A DNA stretch of 64,000 bases. Origin: Stropharia rugosoannulata (lineage: Eukaryota > Basidiomycota > Agaricomycetes > Agaricales > Strophariaceae). The notes beneath the pieces are model-generated. The model had not been told where the DNA came from. It searched no databases and saw only the letters and a list, made by a program, of their open reading frames with translations. Shown in pieces: positions 20,703-32,527 of the stretch. The translations under genes were made by a program, and so were the position numbers. How positions within the stretch are numbered: position 1 is the stretch's first letter; each line of letters begins with the position of its first letter. The stretch is taken from NCBI GenBank assembly GCA_028532985.1, contig JANCIK010000002.1, positions 3,844,001 to 3,908,000 of the forward strand. Direction: 5' to 3'.

Positions 20703-23700
20703 ATGGCGCCCTCGCCATCCATCCGCGGCGCCCAACTCCTCTTCTTCACCGTCTCCACCGTTCTCAGCGGTGTTGAGGCGTACAGCTGGTCTTTCCAGTC
20801 TCCGCCTGCCCAGTGCAGCAATCTCACCATCAACATCGCTGACGGCTCCTCGCCTGGTACACCGCCTTTTCGCATTCTTATAATTCCTACCGGTCCCTCC
20901 CCGCTCCCGAACAATGTTGAGGTTCGCAAGATCATGGACGTCCCATTTCCGGATGGACAGAAACAAGTCACCTTCGACCTGCCGTATCCAGAGAACTCGC
21001 AGTTTGTGGCAGTAGTGAGTGCCTGTTCTCTTTCACATTTTTTTCTATTCTCCCCAGTGCCACCGCGCTGTTGGCTGTTATTTCGATCAGGAGGATTCTC
21101 CGCTCTCTGTTATATTTTTTCTCTCCATTCTTCCCTTTCCCCCAAATTCTTGGCTTTTTCTATGGAATTCCTTTGCTTCGACGGACGACATCCGGAAGAC
21201 CTACATGCATGCATACACCCGGAGTCCTGCAAGACGACCGGGGCCACGGAGGAAAAGCTGTATGGCCGATTTCTTCGGCGCGTTCAATGCTTTCCGCAAG
21301 TTCAGACGAATTTCGACGAAGCACCCCTGTCCATCCGCACTCCGCCATGCTCCCACCCCATGTCACTACATTTTCGCAGCACTCGCGTCTAGAGTCCGTT
21401 ATCTTTCTCCTGGCCGACCAAAGAACTCAGGACAGTAACTCCCTTGCCACCATCACCCACTAGGCCGCATTTAGCCATCAATTACCTCAAGTACGTCAGT
21501 TTCCTTTGACAACGCCTGCAACAGGTAGTCCCGAACCCAAGTAGGAACTTGATTAACAGGATGCCTGGACACGAAAATTGCCTGTAGTGGAGCTCTTCAT
21601 ACACTAAAGCTGTCAAATAGTTGTGGCTCCAAGCGCTTGTGATCGCCTCCAAGCTACCGCCCCACAGTTCTCACCACCTTCATCGCGCCTTCAATGCTAC
21701 TTTTGGTCTCTGGAATAGCTTTCTCGCACACACACGCACTTCCCGAAGGGTCGTGGACACCTCATACGCCTCGGCGGCCAAGGAAGGCCGCATCTCTGGG
21801 AAGGTCTAATGCCTATTATGCAACTTTATTCTCGCCGTAATCACCAACACAGCATAGCACCTTCCCTGCTCAACGTTGTGGACCTTGACGGGGCCTCATG
21901 TATTTTACAGACAGGCCGCATTACCCACCTGGCAACAACATTCAATCTCCCCCCGCATATACTATGTTTCGTGGCATGTTCTCCGACTGAAGGCCGCCAT
22001 ATTTTTATCACGCATACGGCGCCTAGCATGGGAAAGTGGGCAATCTGTTTCTGGGTATCTCACAGCTTATCTAACATTCAATCGCACATAGGGCACATCC
22101 TAGCCACCGACGGCTATGTCGCTACGCGTCTACGCCGCCGTCCACTAGAACTTGCATATCTGTCTTACCCATGTCACCTCCTCGCTATTGCCTTGAGCCT
22201 ATGCCGTTAATATGCCGCCACATCAATATTGCCTGTCTAGTCTATGCGGTTTTATCGCGAAGTCTGTGACAATTGCTTAGAGCTTCGCATGCAAGTGCGT
22301 TAGGCAAATGTGGAGCCCGTACCGCGGTCTATGCGCAACATGCCGCATATCTGAAAACTTCAAGAAATAGAGGCCTTCCTTCTTCCTTCTTACCCATCTT
22401 TGCGGAACGACCAACAACTAATTCATTCTTTCATTCATTAATATCCAAACATTTTCATTTTATCCTTCTGCTTCTCTTTTCATTTATGTGCAAGTTGATT
22501 TCTTTGATTGTTCTAATTTCCTATTTTTATCACCCGTTGTGCCTCATTTATCAAACGTTGCTAATAAATTTCTTGCGTACAGGTCAGCGACGCAAAAGGC
22601 TTTGGATCTGGCGGTACAAGCGTGATCGCCATTGTATCAGGCTCTAAAAATTCTTCATGTTTTAACGCCTCCAGTTCTGTGTCGCCGAAGTTCGTTTTCA
22701 ACATCTTCCCTCTGTACAATATTATACAATGCGTATCCACACGGTTATGGTGGGACCCCACCACCGTTCAAGGGTGCGTTCACATCGCTGTGATACATAT
22801 CATGGATAAGACTGACTACCATCGTGTCTTGCTTATCTAGCACACCGAACTTTTTGGGTGTAATACCTGGTGGAGAGTCCTTCAGTATACCCCAGGGTTC
22901 CCTCTCAAATGTTACTGGGCAGGGTTTGGGTTTCAGTTGGACACCGTCCGTGCGCGGTGGTACCTCCCTCCTCCTTGTTGCTGGTGACAATCGGGGGAAT
23001 GGCACAGGAGGAAGCTCCCCTTTCCTCGTGGCCTCTAACGTGAATAACGATGATAGCTGCTTGAATAATAATAGCCCAAGCTCTACACCGGGCAGCCCAG
23101 CTGGAGGCAGCTACCCGACCTCCCTCCCTTCGTAAGTCATCCCGCACTGCACTGAGGGCGATCACTTATTCATATCTGGATCACCATTAGTAATGGTGGA
23201 GGAGGTAGCAGTGGTGGATCATCATCAAATGCAGGCGCGATTGCTGGTGGCGTAGTTGGCGGCCTAGCCGCACTCGTTATTGCCCTGGTACTTCTGTGGT
23301 TCTTCAAACGACGCAATAAGGTACAGCGACGGAATAAAGAGCGGCCTATGGATCTGCTCAACCCGGATGACGACGAGGAGGAAGAGGGTCCAGCTGGCAG
23401 TGGTCCAGGAAGCGCGACGAGGAGAAACGAACTTCCGCAGTTCTACCAGCCCGAGCCGTTCATGGTGCCCGACCCGACGCACGACTCTGCATCGACGCAC
23501 GGCGGGACGCAGACGGGTACGATGACCGACGCGGACCGGCCGCTCAGCGGGACAGCCTCGAGCTTCTACACACGCGCTACGACGCCAGACCCGTACGGCG
23601 CGGCCACCGTTGCCGGCTCGTCTGCACAGGGCAACGAACGGCGCAAGGGAGGCGCACCACGCCCCATGCGTGCCGTGAACTACATTCAACACGACGATGC

Positions 23701-23875
23701 GGGCCCGAGCTTGCCTGTGGACAAGGAGGAGACCGACGAGCCGATGACGATCGAGCTGCCGCCCGCTTATACGGCGGTGCGCAGGGATGCGGCTTCGCAG
23801 GAAGGCATGCCGACACCGACGCCACAGGCGAACGGGACTCCGAACAGCGCCGAGCTGCCGCCGCCGCCTGCATAG
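20703..23875 (+). CDS. Single-pass plasma-membrane-type protein with extracellular domain
   Basis: Exons 20703-21014, 22583-22773, 22841-23131 and 23191-23875 join into 492 aa. A signal peptide (IRGAQLLFFTVSTVLSGVEA) precedes an extracellular region of about 225 residues with two repeated beta-type halves (FPDGQKQVTFDLPYP, GFGSGGTSVIAIVSG, then FLGVIPGGESFSIPQG, GFSWTPSVRGGTSLLLVAG). A Ser/Gly linker and one membrane helix (AIAGGVVGGLAALVIALVLLW) follow, then a basic stop-transfer (FKRRNK) and an acidic, Pro-rich cytoplasmic tail. The layout resembles basidiomycete Mid2/Wsc-like surface sensors, but I do not recognise a named member. Intron 1 is 1568 nt, far longer than the 59- to 67-nt introns in the rest of the gene. 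Confidence 0.85.
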
Positions 23876-26215
23876 TAGGGTGGGCCTGCGCTTGCTCGCT
23901 CGCCCGCGGCTCGCATGGATGGCCATAGTTCAAGATGGGTGGTAACAAGAGCGGCCTTGGGCACCAGTTGGATCTTCCGCGTGCGGGCACATACTTTGCC
24001 TGTGTAATGTTCTTTTTTCTTTTTCTTCCTTTCTCTTTTCTTTTCTTCTTCTTTTTTATTATTCCACTATATTTTCTGCTTTCCCCATTGTTGTGCAAGT
24101 TACTGGCGCGGATGTTCTTTTTATACCCTTCGTGATTACCCCTCGAAGGGCATCCCGCCGGTATTGTGGTTTAGCTCGAGTTGCTTCTTACGGAGTTGTT
24201 CTTGAAGCTGTTCTCTCTTTTTCAATTGCCCTGTTTGTAACTTACAGCTATTGCGCCCAACTCGTTGCCATCCATTGTCCGACTCGCTCGTCAATCTCTG
24301 CATTCTATCGACCCAATAACAGCCTAGTACTGATTAGTTCCTAGAGCTAGTCCATCATCCTATCTTTCCTTCATATGTCCTCTCTCCTCCTCTCCACCCC
24401 TGCCCCTCTTCTGATTCTGATACCGCATAAATCGGTCTATATCTGGACTAGTCGAAACGGAACGTCCCACCCTCCGCCTCCGGCTTGGCCAACGGCCAGC
24501 GCGCTTGCCTATCTAAGCGCAAAATATATCAGTTTCGACCTCTACGATTACGACAAGCGACTGTCCCAAAGCTCCCTCGCTTTTCGGCATTTGCACAACG
24601 TTCAGGCCCTAACATAATCTCTCTCATTGGACTTTCGGATACACAAGAACATTTGAATACATGGTCATTCATGCATACGCGACGTACTTCCCCAATACCT
24701 CCCCATCCCTGTTCCGTACTAAGCCAAGTATAGTACCCTTGCCTAATAAAAAATTCGCATCTTTGCTATCTAGTTACTTGATTTTGCCTTTTTCTGTGTT
24801 GTGAATGTATTGTTTTCTGTACCCGTTACACGCTTGTTCTAGTGCTTGATGAGAATTTAGTGTTCAGTTCAAGTTCAACAAGCGAGACACCGCCATATGT
24901 TGGACAAAGCTGTGAGCAAGTCGAGAAATCTTAAAACATTGCTTATTTCGTAAGAGGATAAGCAGTCATTCGTTCAAATGACGTTCAAAGCCTACCTTGA
25001 CGAAGACGCAACGATCGATGGGAAAGGCACATTGAGCAGGCGTGGCTGCCGTTGCCTTGATTGTTTCGTCCATTCAAAATCCCTTGTTGATATCTTCATT
25101 CATCATTTTCTAGATTTTTCTGCTTCAACTCTTCGACACGCGATGTGACAATCACGATAAGGGCGACCCCTCGTGCCAACGCGCAGCGATTATAGCTTCG
25201 CTGGACGTTGAAAATGCGAAGTTCACCCCTAGTCACATACACGAGGTCGTGTCCTGAGGGCATCAAGCTCCACTTCCTGGACGTAGAGCTCCTTTTAATT
25301 CGTTTTTGAACTTTTCTACAATGCACTCTGATTTGAAAATGATGATCCGAGTTGACTGAGTTAGGCTGGTCATTGACAAAGTTAAGGGTTGTCCGCCGTT
25401 GCAAGGTTCATGAGAATTTTCGTGCATAAACGCCCTCGCTTTGCGTCATTGCGAGCCTTGTGGGATGCGATGAGGGGAGCGACATGAGCCTGGCCAATAT
25501 TTGCTGCATCTTCTGCAATGATTACAGGTCGACATTCGAGGCCGACGTAATGCCTGTTCCCCATGCAAGGCGCACGTCGTTGCGGATATGGCGCTTCATC
25601 GCCCAGGAACGTGTATATAGCCAAGTGGTATGAGATTCTAGGTAATTTGCCGGCAGGCAGGTCGAATATTTGCCTTACATGTACCGAGTGTTAGTCACAG
25701 GCTTGCTGACTCTTACTGGAACTCGCACAGGCTAGAGACAGGGAGTTCAAAAGTTTCAGTATATTTAAAGCCCGTTCAGAAATAAAAGCGATTCTGGACG
25801 CGGACTCGCAGTATTCCATCATGTGGTATAGGCAGAGGAGCGTAGCATAAACATAGATGCCAGGGAATTTCCAAACTTGAAAGCCAGAGGAAGCTGGAGA
25901 GACTCATCAACCAGTAGCCAGACCACGTCGCCGTGATAGTTGAACTTGAGGTACTAGCCTCTAGAGTCTAGGTCAGCAGGCTTCGTGCAATTTTGTACGA
26001 GTAAATTCAGTGGCTTAGTATGCAGTCTTTCCGTCTTCAAGGCAGTAGAGACCGTGGAGTGGAGGGACCGTAGTACCGCAGTAAAATATAGACAGTTATT
26101 ATAGATGGAGGTTTGGGTTCAAGCAAGGTTCAACTTGGTGGCACGCTCCTCCTCGATTCAGACTCCGACAAGTTGACTACTCGTTCACGTCCACCACTGT
26201 TTCGTTATCTCCCTA
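23876..26215. other. No gene recognised; pyrimidine-rich 3' region
   Basis: The first part is the 3' region of the membrane-protein gene, including a long C/T-only-like stretch at about 24010-24062. The remainder shows only short, unconvincing frames. Confidence 0.5.
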
Positions 26216-26899
26216 ATGTTCCCTGCACCTCCCAATTTCTCTGCTGCGGTCCATCCACTCCAGGGATTCAATTTTGGTCATCCTCAGCCCTTCGGGAACA
26301 CAGGTGTTGGCCCACAGGGACCGTATATCCAACAGGATCCACTACACCAAGGCGCCGATCCCAGTTCGCCAGACCTCTTCAAGAACAACATCTCCTTGGT
26401 CTATCAGCGGGTTTTGCAGCTACAAACGCATGCAAGACAAGTACTAGCTGCGATGTACGTGTGTTATCTGTGATACTGTCGTCTAAGTTGATCTGAATAC
26501 GAGCGCTCTTTCAGACAAAATGCATACCAGACTGGATACTCCCCTGCACATACTGAAGGTTGGGGCACATGCTTTGCCGGGCTAAAACGTACAGAAAGCT
26601 GACGCTGAGACTACATAGCAAGCCTCGCGGCACTCAAGCAGTTGATCTCAGAGGTCACCGAGGCGATGCGCCAATCCGGCGTAGGCGCTCTGCCTGTCCT
26701 ACCAGGGGCGTCGTCTGGTACGGCTACCGTGCCAACGGAAGAGCAGCTGCTCATCAGCACGACGCGCAATCTGCGCACAATCTACGAGAAGCTGCAGCGC
26801 TCCCAGGACAGCGCGGCTACAGCCGCTAATCTGCTCTCGATGGACTACGGCCCCATCCGCGGCGCACCACAAACCCTGCAGAGTACAATGCAAAAGTGA
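26216..26899 (+). CDS. Unknown 187-aa protein, three exons
   Basis: Exons 26216-26454, 26515-26558 and 26619-26899 join in phase into 188 codons. The N-terminus is rich in Pro, Gly and Phe (MFPAPPNFSAAVHPLQGFNFG). After that come three amphipathic helical segments (NNISLVYQRVLQLQTHARQVLAAI, LAALKQLISEVTEAM, STTRNLRTIYEKLQRSQ), like a small coiled-coil subunit of a larger complex. The C-terminus is ANLLSMDYGPIRGAPQ. No family is recognised. The second intron uses a weak GTTGGG donor, which is the least certain point, but it is needed to restore the helical frame. A subunit of a transcription or chromatin complex is a guess only. Confidence 0.65.
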
Positions 26900-27505
26900 G
26901 CGTGCGTGAAAGCACTCAGGTGTGTACTCCGTGGACGTGCAGCCGTTTCTGCAACACTCTTGAGAGATTCAACGACGACGACTCAACAACATGGTCGTGT
27001 TGGAGTTTGAGACCGTATCACCCCAACCCCTTTGACCTCATCGTTCATCCTTAGTGATCATGTGCCGTTCTGCAGTGTTGTTCGCACTTTCTTGATGGAT
27101 AATATGCTAGGACGACTGGGGAAAGCGCGAAGGGAGGTGTTGCAGAGGTTGAATATGCTGGGCTCACTGCGCAGTCGGCGATTGGCAGAAACTACCATTA
27201 CGTACGTAGGGGGTGAAATTTCAGAAGAGTTAATATTGACCAAATGTAAAGAAAGTGTAGAGTCAACTAGACGTCCCTAAAAGATGCCTAAACGTGTTTC
27301 ATATGAGCAGCAAAACATACTGGCCACTGCTACAACAGAAGAAGTAAGCCACGGGTGTCCCGGCTCCCACTCGGAGCATACGAAAACTCCTTTATTGTTA
27401 AATCGACGCCCAACCGACTTTGGTTTTGGATCGTGGACCAACGCCTTTGTGTTGCCTTCTGAGTATGCCGCCGCTCGGGACGGACCCGCCGATCCCAACC
27501 CATAA
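26900..27505. other. No gene recognised
   Basis: A 0.6-kb gap between the 187-aa gene and the first serine tRNA. Nothing beyond short frames is visible. Confidence 0.4.
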
Positions 27506-27600
27506 GGCGCTATAGCCAAGTGGTTACGGCGACAGATTAGAATTAAACCCCTATTATCTGTTCCTCTTTGAGGGCGCAGGTTCAAATCCTGCTGGCGTCG
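27506..27600 (+). tRNA. tRNA-Ser (AGA), intron-containing, copy 1
   Basis: A class II tRNA: acceptor GGCGCTA/TGGCGTC with discriminator G, D arm GCC...GGC, anticodon stem ACAGA/TCTGT, long variable arm (CCTC TTT GAGG) and T arm GCAGG TTCAAAT CCTGC. The loop reads TT-AGA-A, so the anticodon is AGA (serine UCU). A 13-nt intron at 27543-27555 follows position 37, the standard place. A T5 terminator lies at about 27625. Confidence 0.95.
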
Positions 27601-28050
27601 CTGCTCTCGTCCTGACCAGTAAAATTTTTGCTCGACGGATTTTTTTAATACGGTTTTATACGGTTTCTTATACACTTGTCCTCTGCCATCTGGTCGGCGA
27701 GACTCGACGGCAATGGCTCTGACTGCCCTAACTCTCTATCCTCCGTATGACTAGTTGTTCGTGCTTCACAATATCTATCCCGTACTTTCTGTTCACCCAA
27801 GCAAATTTTCTTGGGTCCAAGATCTAAATATGGAAAGAGGATCACCAAGCGCCCACCGGAGATGTCACCCACAAACTAAATCAATCTCAACAACATACTT
27901 CCACTAACTATCCATCCTGCGCCATCATTCACCCCCCATATCCATGTTCGCCCATCCTGTCCACTTGATTTAACTAGACACTTTCATCGCCTACGAAGGT
28001 CAACGCAAAGGCCTCGCGTCGGCTGAGCGGGGCCGGAACCCGACCCAACA

Positions 28051-28150
28051 GGCGCTATAGCCAAGTGGTTACGGCGACAGATTAGAATTATTACTCGTTC
28101 TTGTCATCTGTTCCTCTTTGAGGGCGCAGGTTCAAATCCTGCTGGCGTCG
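28051..28150 (+). tRNA. tRNA-Ser (AGA), intron-containing, copy 2
   Basis: The mature part is identical to copy 1 at 27506. The 18-nt intron at 28088-28105 is unrelated in sequence beyond its first bases. A T6 terminator starts near 28157. An AT-rich stretch of repeated TATA-type words lies just downstream (about 28188-28240). Confidence 0.95.
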
Positions 28151-28633
28151 CTTTGGTTTTTTGTTCGCTCGACGGTTTTTGGGTGGGGATATACGGTATA
28201 GTATATATAGTATATATGGTATATACTATATTCACTATGATAACTCGAAACTCGAAACTCCAGACTCCAGAGTTTGTATGACACTTTTTTAAGTTTGGGC
28301 GAGGTAATGGGCTTTGGGCTTTCTTTTTGACATAGGCCATGAAATTTTGAAAGGTAAAAGATACCTACGACTCTGTTGTCTCGAGCCAGACGTTTTCCGG
28401 ATATAGGTATCCGGACAAAACTATATCCAGCGAGGTGACTGTCGATTTGGGCTTTCGTAGAAAAGAAAAAGCGACAAGACAGATTAATTACGATCTACTG
28501 AACCTACTGGGTACGAGTCTAGCCGTTAACGACTCTGCTCTGAGGCAGCAGGCTCCAGGGACCTTAAATGAACAGCTGTACTCCGGAGGAAGCACCCTCT
28601 GCCCGGGAAACGGCACTGGAGGCAACATGATAA

Positions 28634-28730
28634 GGCGCTATAGCCAAGTGGTTACGGCGACAGATTAGAATCTTACGAGCTTTCGATCTGTTCCTCTTTG
28701 AGGGCGCAGGTTCAAATCCTGCTGGCGTCG
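28634..28730 (+). tRNA. tRNA-Ser (AGA), intron-containing, copy 3
   Basis: The mature part is identical to copies 1 and 2, with anticodon AGA at 28667-28669 and a different 15-nt intron at 28671-28685. A T5 run at about 28759 is the nearest terminator. Confidence 0.95.
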
Positions 28731-30043
28731 CTGTACTGATCTGGTAACTTTTTGAACATAGTTTTTGTACTTTTATACTACCAAGTGCTTACTAGAGTCT
28801 AGTACTATCAGACTCCAGAGGTGGGCTTTTATTACGACCTCGGAACTTGCAAGTTGCGAAGTTCCTGTTCGAATGAATGTCGTATTGGCAATTGCTGAAA
28901 GTTGAAAGTTATTGATTCTTGAATGGGCGTCGTGAAGTGTTTTTGGCAGACACTGCTGGTTTGATGAAAGTTGACCTAAGCAGTCGTTTGGAAAGTAAAG
29001 GAAAGCCTTCAAGAGCATGGTCACCGAGTTTTATCATAGAGTGCTACAATCTTCCAAGTTTCAGGCCGTTTATGATGCTCGCCAGGCTATAGCGAAGCCC
29101 ATGATTGCGACCACCGACCGAGTCTCGAGAGTGTATTTACTATTGGTCGGAGCCCGAGCGACTCTTCGTTACTTATGCCGCTGAACCGTGGCGCCGCAAG
29201 AGCGGGCGCTTGCTTTACTGCAGTACTTATTTACTTATTTAATTAAGTACGTTCAGCTGTACTTGACCTGGAGTTTGAGTTCCTAACGCAGATCAAGACA
29301 GATCGTTGGATGTGCTAATTATGTAATGGCGAACGTTGGACAGGACGTTTCTGAACTGAATCCTACGAGGGTGTGCAGTTCGATGTGGGAAGGATGGAGT
29401 GTTATAGAGGGGTATCACTGTGCTTTCAAGTACAACGGATTGTCGTTACGATGAGGCGAAGGTAGACCTCTACTGCGATGTGGGCCTCAGCGAGATTAGA
29501 TTAGTAGGCTATTTATAGACCTACGGACTTGAAGGTGTATCGGTGGGACTCGGATCTTCTTCTCTGCCTTACGTCTGCTTAGTGCTATGTATATGCACGT
29601 CAACAACGAGTCCGAGTCGATGCGGGGTAGCACGAGCCCCCGCGGCGTGGTAGCATGGCAGTGAGGTGTGCATGGAGGGATAAATAATGCTATTATTCCC
29701 GGAGCCCGTCTATGCGGATAATGTACAACAATAAAACAAGAAGAAAAGAGAAACCACATTTCCATCACTGCAGCTCGGGATGCAGCTGCCCTGTGGCAGC
29801 GCGGTGTGGGTGAAATTGCGAATGGGAATTGACGGTGTCGAGACTCGTTCAAGGTGGGAGTGAGTGAGTATTCGTGAGGGATGCGTTCCTATGCCAGAAG
29901 AACGGGACTTTGAGTTGCGTTAAGTTGAGTTGCGTTTCGTGGACGGTGGGTGCGGTAGATGACGTTCTATGACGGGGGGTGATGGTGGTGGGGATCTGCA
30001 TCCGTGCGTATATATCTATTCATATATGCATTGCTGCCAGTGA
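28731..30043. other. No gene recognised
   Basis: A 1.3-kb gap between tRNA copy 3 and the small SH3/KOW-like gene. Only short frames are seen. Confidence 0.4.
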
Positions 30044-30500
30044 TCACCAGTACACCCGTCGCTCGACGGTGCGGGTCGTCCCGATAGTCCGGCGCTCGGG
30101 CTGGAGGTACGAAACGGTGCGGCGAAGACGAGTCACAGTTGGGTACCTAGATCGTAGGTATGTGGGATGTAAGCAAAGCCGTTTCGACTTGGGACGAGGG
30201 AAGAGGGAAGGCGCACCAGGCGTGGAAGAGCTCGCCCTCGAGCTGAACTTCGATAATCTGGCGGCCCTGTGGGAGTTGGTGACGGTAAGCACTCAGCTGA
30301 GAGAGGGAGGAGAGGGGTGGGGACGTACAGCGTAGTCGACGTGCGAGCCGATGACGAGACCTTCCTGTCTGCCCTTGACGCCGTGGCGGATAGCGACGAT
30401 GTCCCCGGGCTGAGAGTTGTATGCTGCGCTCAGTATCCTCTCAGAAGGCGGAGGATAGGGCAGGGGGACTTACGATGATGTACTCTTCGTTGGTCGACAT
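30044..30500 (-). CDS. Small SH3/KOW-like basic protein, 86 aa
   Basis: Exons 30500-30474, 30409-30329, 30266-30217 and 30146-30044 join into 87 codons with GT/AG introns of 64, 62 and 70 nt. The protein starts MSTNEEYII. It then has a KOW-type turn (PGDIVAIRHGVKGRQEGLVIG, about residues 10-30), two further strands (RQIIEVQLEGELFHAW) and a basic tail (RRTVSYLQPERRTIG...RRVYW). KOW and related SH3-barrel folds usually bind RNA, proteins or modified histones, and which applies here is unknown. The ATG is the only one in range. Unspliced, the first exon would hit a stop, which supports the short exon 1. Confidence 0.7.
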
Positions 30501-31393
30501 GTCGTTGGGCTGAGTTGTTGTAGGCTAACTGCGGGTCAGAAGCGATGAACAGGAGTAGCAGTGAGCTCGAGCTCGGGGGATTGAATGCGGATGATGGGGC
30601 GGAGGGAGTAGAAGAGGCGGATTTATAGGCCTGAGATTACATGAATTTTGCGTGCGCCGGCACGCAAACGCGAGGCGGCCTCGAGGCGCATTGTCCCCGA
30701 CCCTGTACCCGATACGTCACAACCCTTGTTCTCGCGACAATTACGCCCTCCGTCGCACAGCGTCTCCGTTTTATTACTTGTCTTGCACGTTGACTACTAC
30801 GATTAAGGACTGACATAGAGTACATACACACAAAAGCCAGGCAGACCAGCCTTATGCAGCCAGTCAGATAATCTAATCTAAGCACAGACGCTGATTTCTC
30901 TGCGCATTAGAACATGTGGCCCTCGCGTATCACTCTGCGTCGGGGACCCGTCTGGACGGGTCCGGCGACCTCCCGCACCGCCTGTACAGTGGAGCGCACA
31001 CGAGGCCAAGAAACGCGCACCCACCGCGCACCCACCGCGTTGCGTCTAGGACTCGAAACATGATCGACGCCTTCAAAATAGACCCTTTATTCTAACCTAC
31101 ACATTTAGCACTTGACTCGGACAGGGGGCCTTGAGGACTGCGGCGTTCGAGCTTCGGAGGATCATGATCAGGCATCGCCTCTGCTTGATATCGCACTACT
31201 CATCGACTGCGGCACGCGCTCCTGGCACTCGTGCGCTTCTGATCCTAGATAACAGCCAGCCCGGCGCTCTAGGGCTCTAGGGCGTCGCCAGCATCACCTT
31301 GGCAGGCGCAAGACGGGGACGCCGCACCGCACCGCATCGCACTGCACGGAAGCCCGGGACGAATGGGTATGCCAGAGGTCATCATCCTCACAA
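30501..31393. other. Promoter side of the small gene, otherwise nothing seen
   Basis: The left end should hold the promoter of the 86-aa gene. A short direct repeat (CGCGCACCCAC, twice) occurs near 31015-31040. No further gene is supported. Confidence 0.4.
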
Positions 31394-31485
31394 GGCGCTA
31401 TAGCCAAGTGGTTACGGCGACAGATTCGAATTATCGCATTATCTGTTCCTCTTTGAGGGCGCAGGTTCAAATCCTGCTGGCGTCG
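31394..31485 (+). tRNA. tRNA-Ser (CGA), intron-containing, copy 4
   Basis: The mature part matches copies 1-3 except that the first anticodon base is C, giving CGA (serine UCG) at 31427-31429. The 10-nt intron is at 31431-31440. A T4 run starts near 31492. Confidence 0.95.
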
Positions 31486-32036
31486 CTCTTCTTTTACTCG
31501 TATGATTTTTTACCTTGTATCCTTGTATGATACAGTATCATATATGTAAAGTAAGCCTCTAACCGTACAGTATGCGGCTCGGGGCGTATATCATATACGG
31601 TTATACGGCTTTTTTTTTACTTGTATACGGTTATCGCGCATATGCTCGTGTGCAGGTGCTCCATAATTTTCTTACCCTAAACCATGAAAGTTCCATCTAC
31701 AAGTAGTCCCATCATAGAACAACTCCAACCTAATAAACACAGAATACGCAATGCAATTAAGTCTGTGTATTTTTTATATACCTTGAACTGCTTGGAAGTT
31801 TATCCATGCAAATACTTATCTACAGCACAATAGATATTAAATCTATGAAGGTCTTTCCTTCTCCAATCCAATGACATATTACCAATGAAATATGTACATT
31901 GGCGCATCCAACATTGTATTAGGGTGCGATGCTAGAAAGTTGTGCGTAGAACTTAGAATCTAGAGTCTAAGCTTTGACCCTTGACCTTTGAATCTTGATG
32001 TCCCGCGGGAGGACGCGCCGTCGACTTCAACACACA

Positions 32037-32132
32037 GGCGCTATAGCCAAGTGGTTACGGCGACAGATTCGAACTACTTAACGTCTTATCTGTTCCTCTT
32101 TGAGGGCGCAGGTTCAAATCCTGCTGGCGTCG
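32037..32132 (+). tRNA. tRNA-Ser (CGA), intron-containing, copy 5
   Basis: The mature part is identical to copy 4, with anticodon CGA at 32070-32072 and its own 14-nt intron at 32074-32087. A T4 run lies near 32143. This is the last of five related genes in 4.6 kb, all on the + strand. Confidence 0.95.
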
Positions 32133-32527
32133 TGTTAAGGCCTTTTCGTAGTTTTGCCGGGTTTCGAAAGAAATTTGTGGGTGTCAGGTGTATCCGTGTA
32201 CACTATATACGGTTGTAGGGTTGAGTAGCATCACTTTTTACAGTGTTCTTATCGTTACCGCAACTAAACAGAAAACGCCTCAGAGGAGTGGTTTCAGTCG
32301 ACTGCTGGTCCCGTTCTAATTATATTATTGAGACTCCAAGGAAAATACGGACTATGGTACAGGATGGTTATACAATGCTCTGAACGCAGTAATTTATACA
32401 AATGGTAGCAATTAAGGTGTACGAATAATATTACGATGGGAACAAGAGAGGTAGATAGATCTCTTCAGGTTCAACTATCAAGTACGGTGAGAAATAAATG
32501 GCGAAGGGGATGAAGGAGAACTTGTGA

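Noticed and set aside
21015..21463. + strand frames of 130-239 codons running on from exon 1 of the surface protein
   Set aside because: The long one is read-through of exon 1 into intron 1. The exon 2 sequence at 22583 continues the extracellular domain in phase.
23264..24098. - strand frames of 173-220 codons
   Set aside because: They are antisense to the last exon of the surface protein, highly Arg-rich from its GC-rich codons, with no independent support.
27277..27675. - strand frame of 132 codons
   Set aside because: It overlaps serine tRNA copy 1 and its sequence is explained by the tRNA. Similar small frames recur over the other copies.
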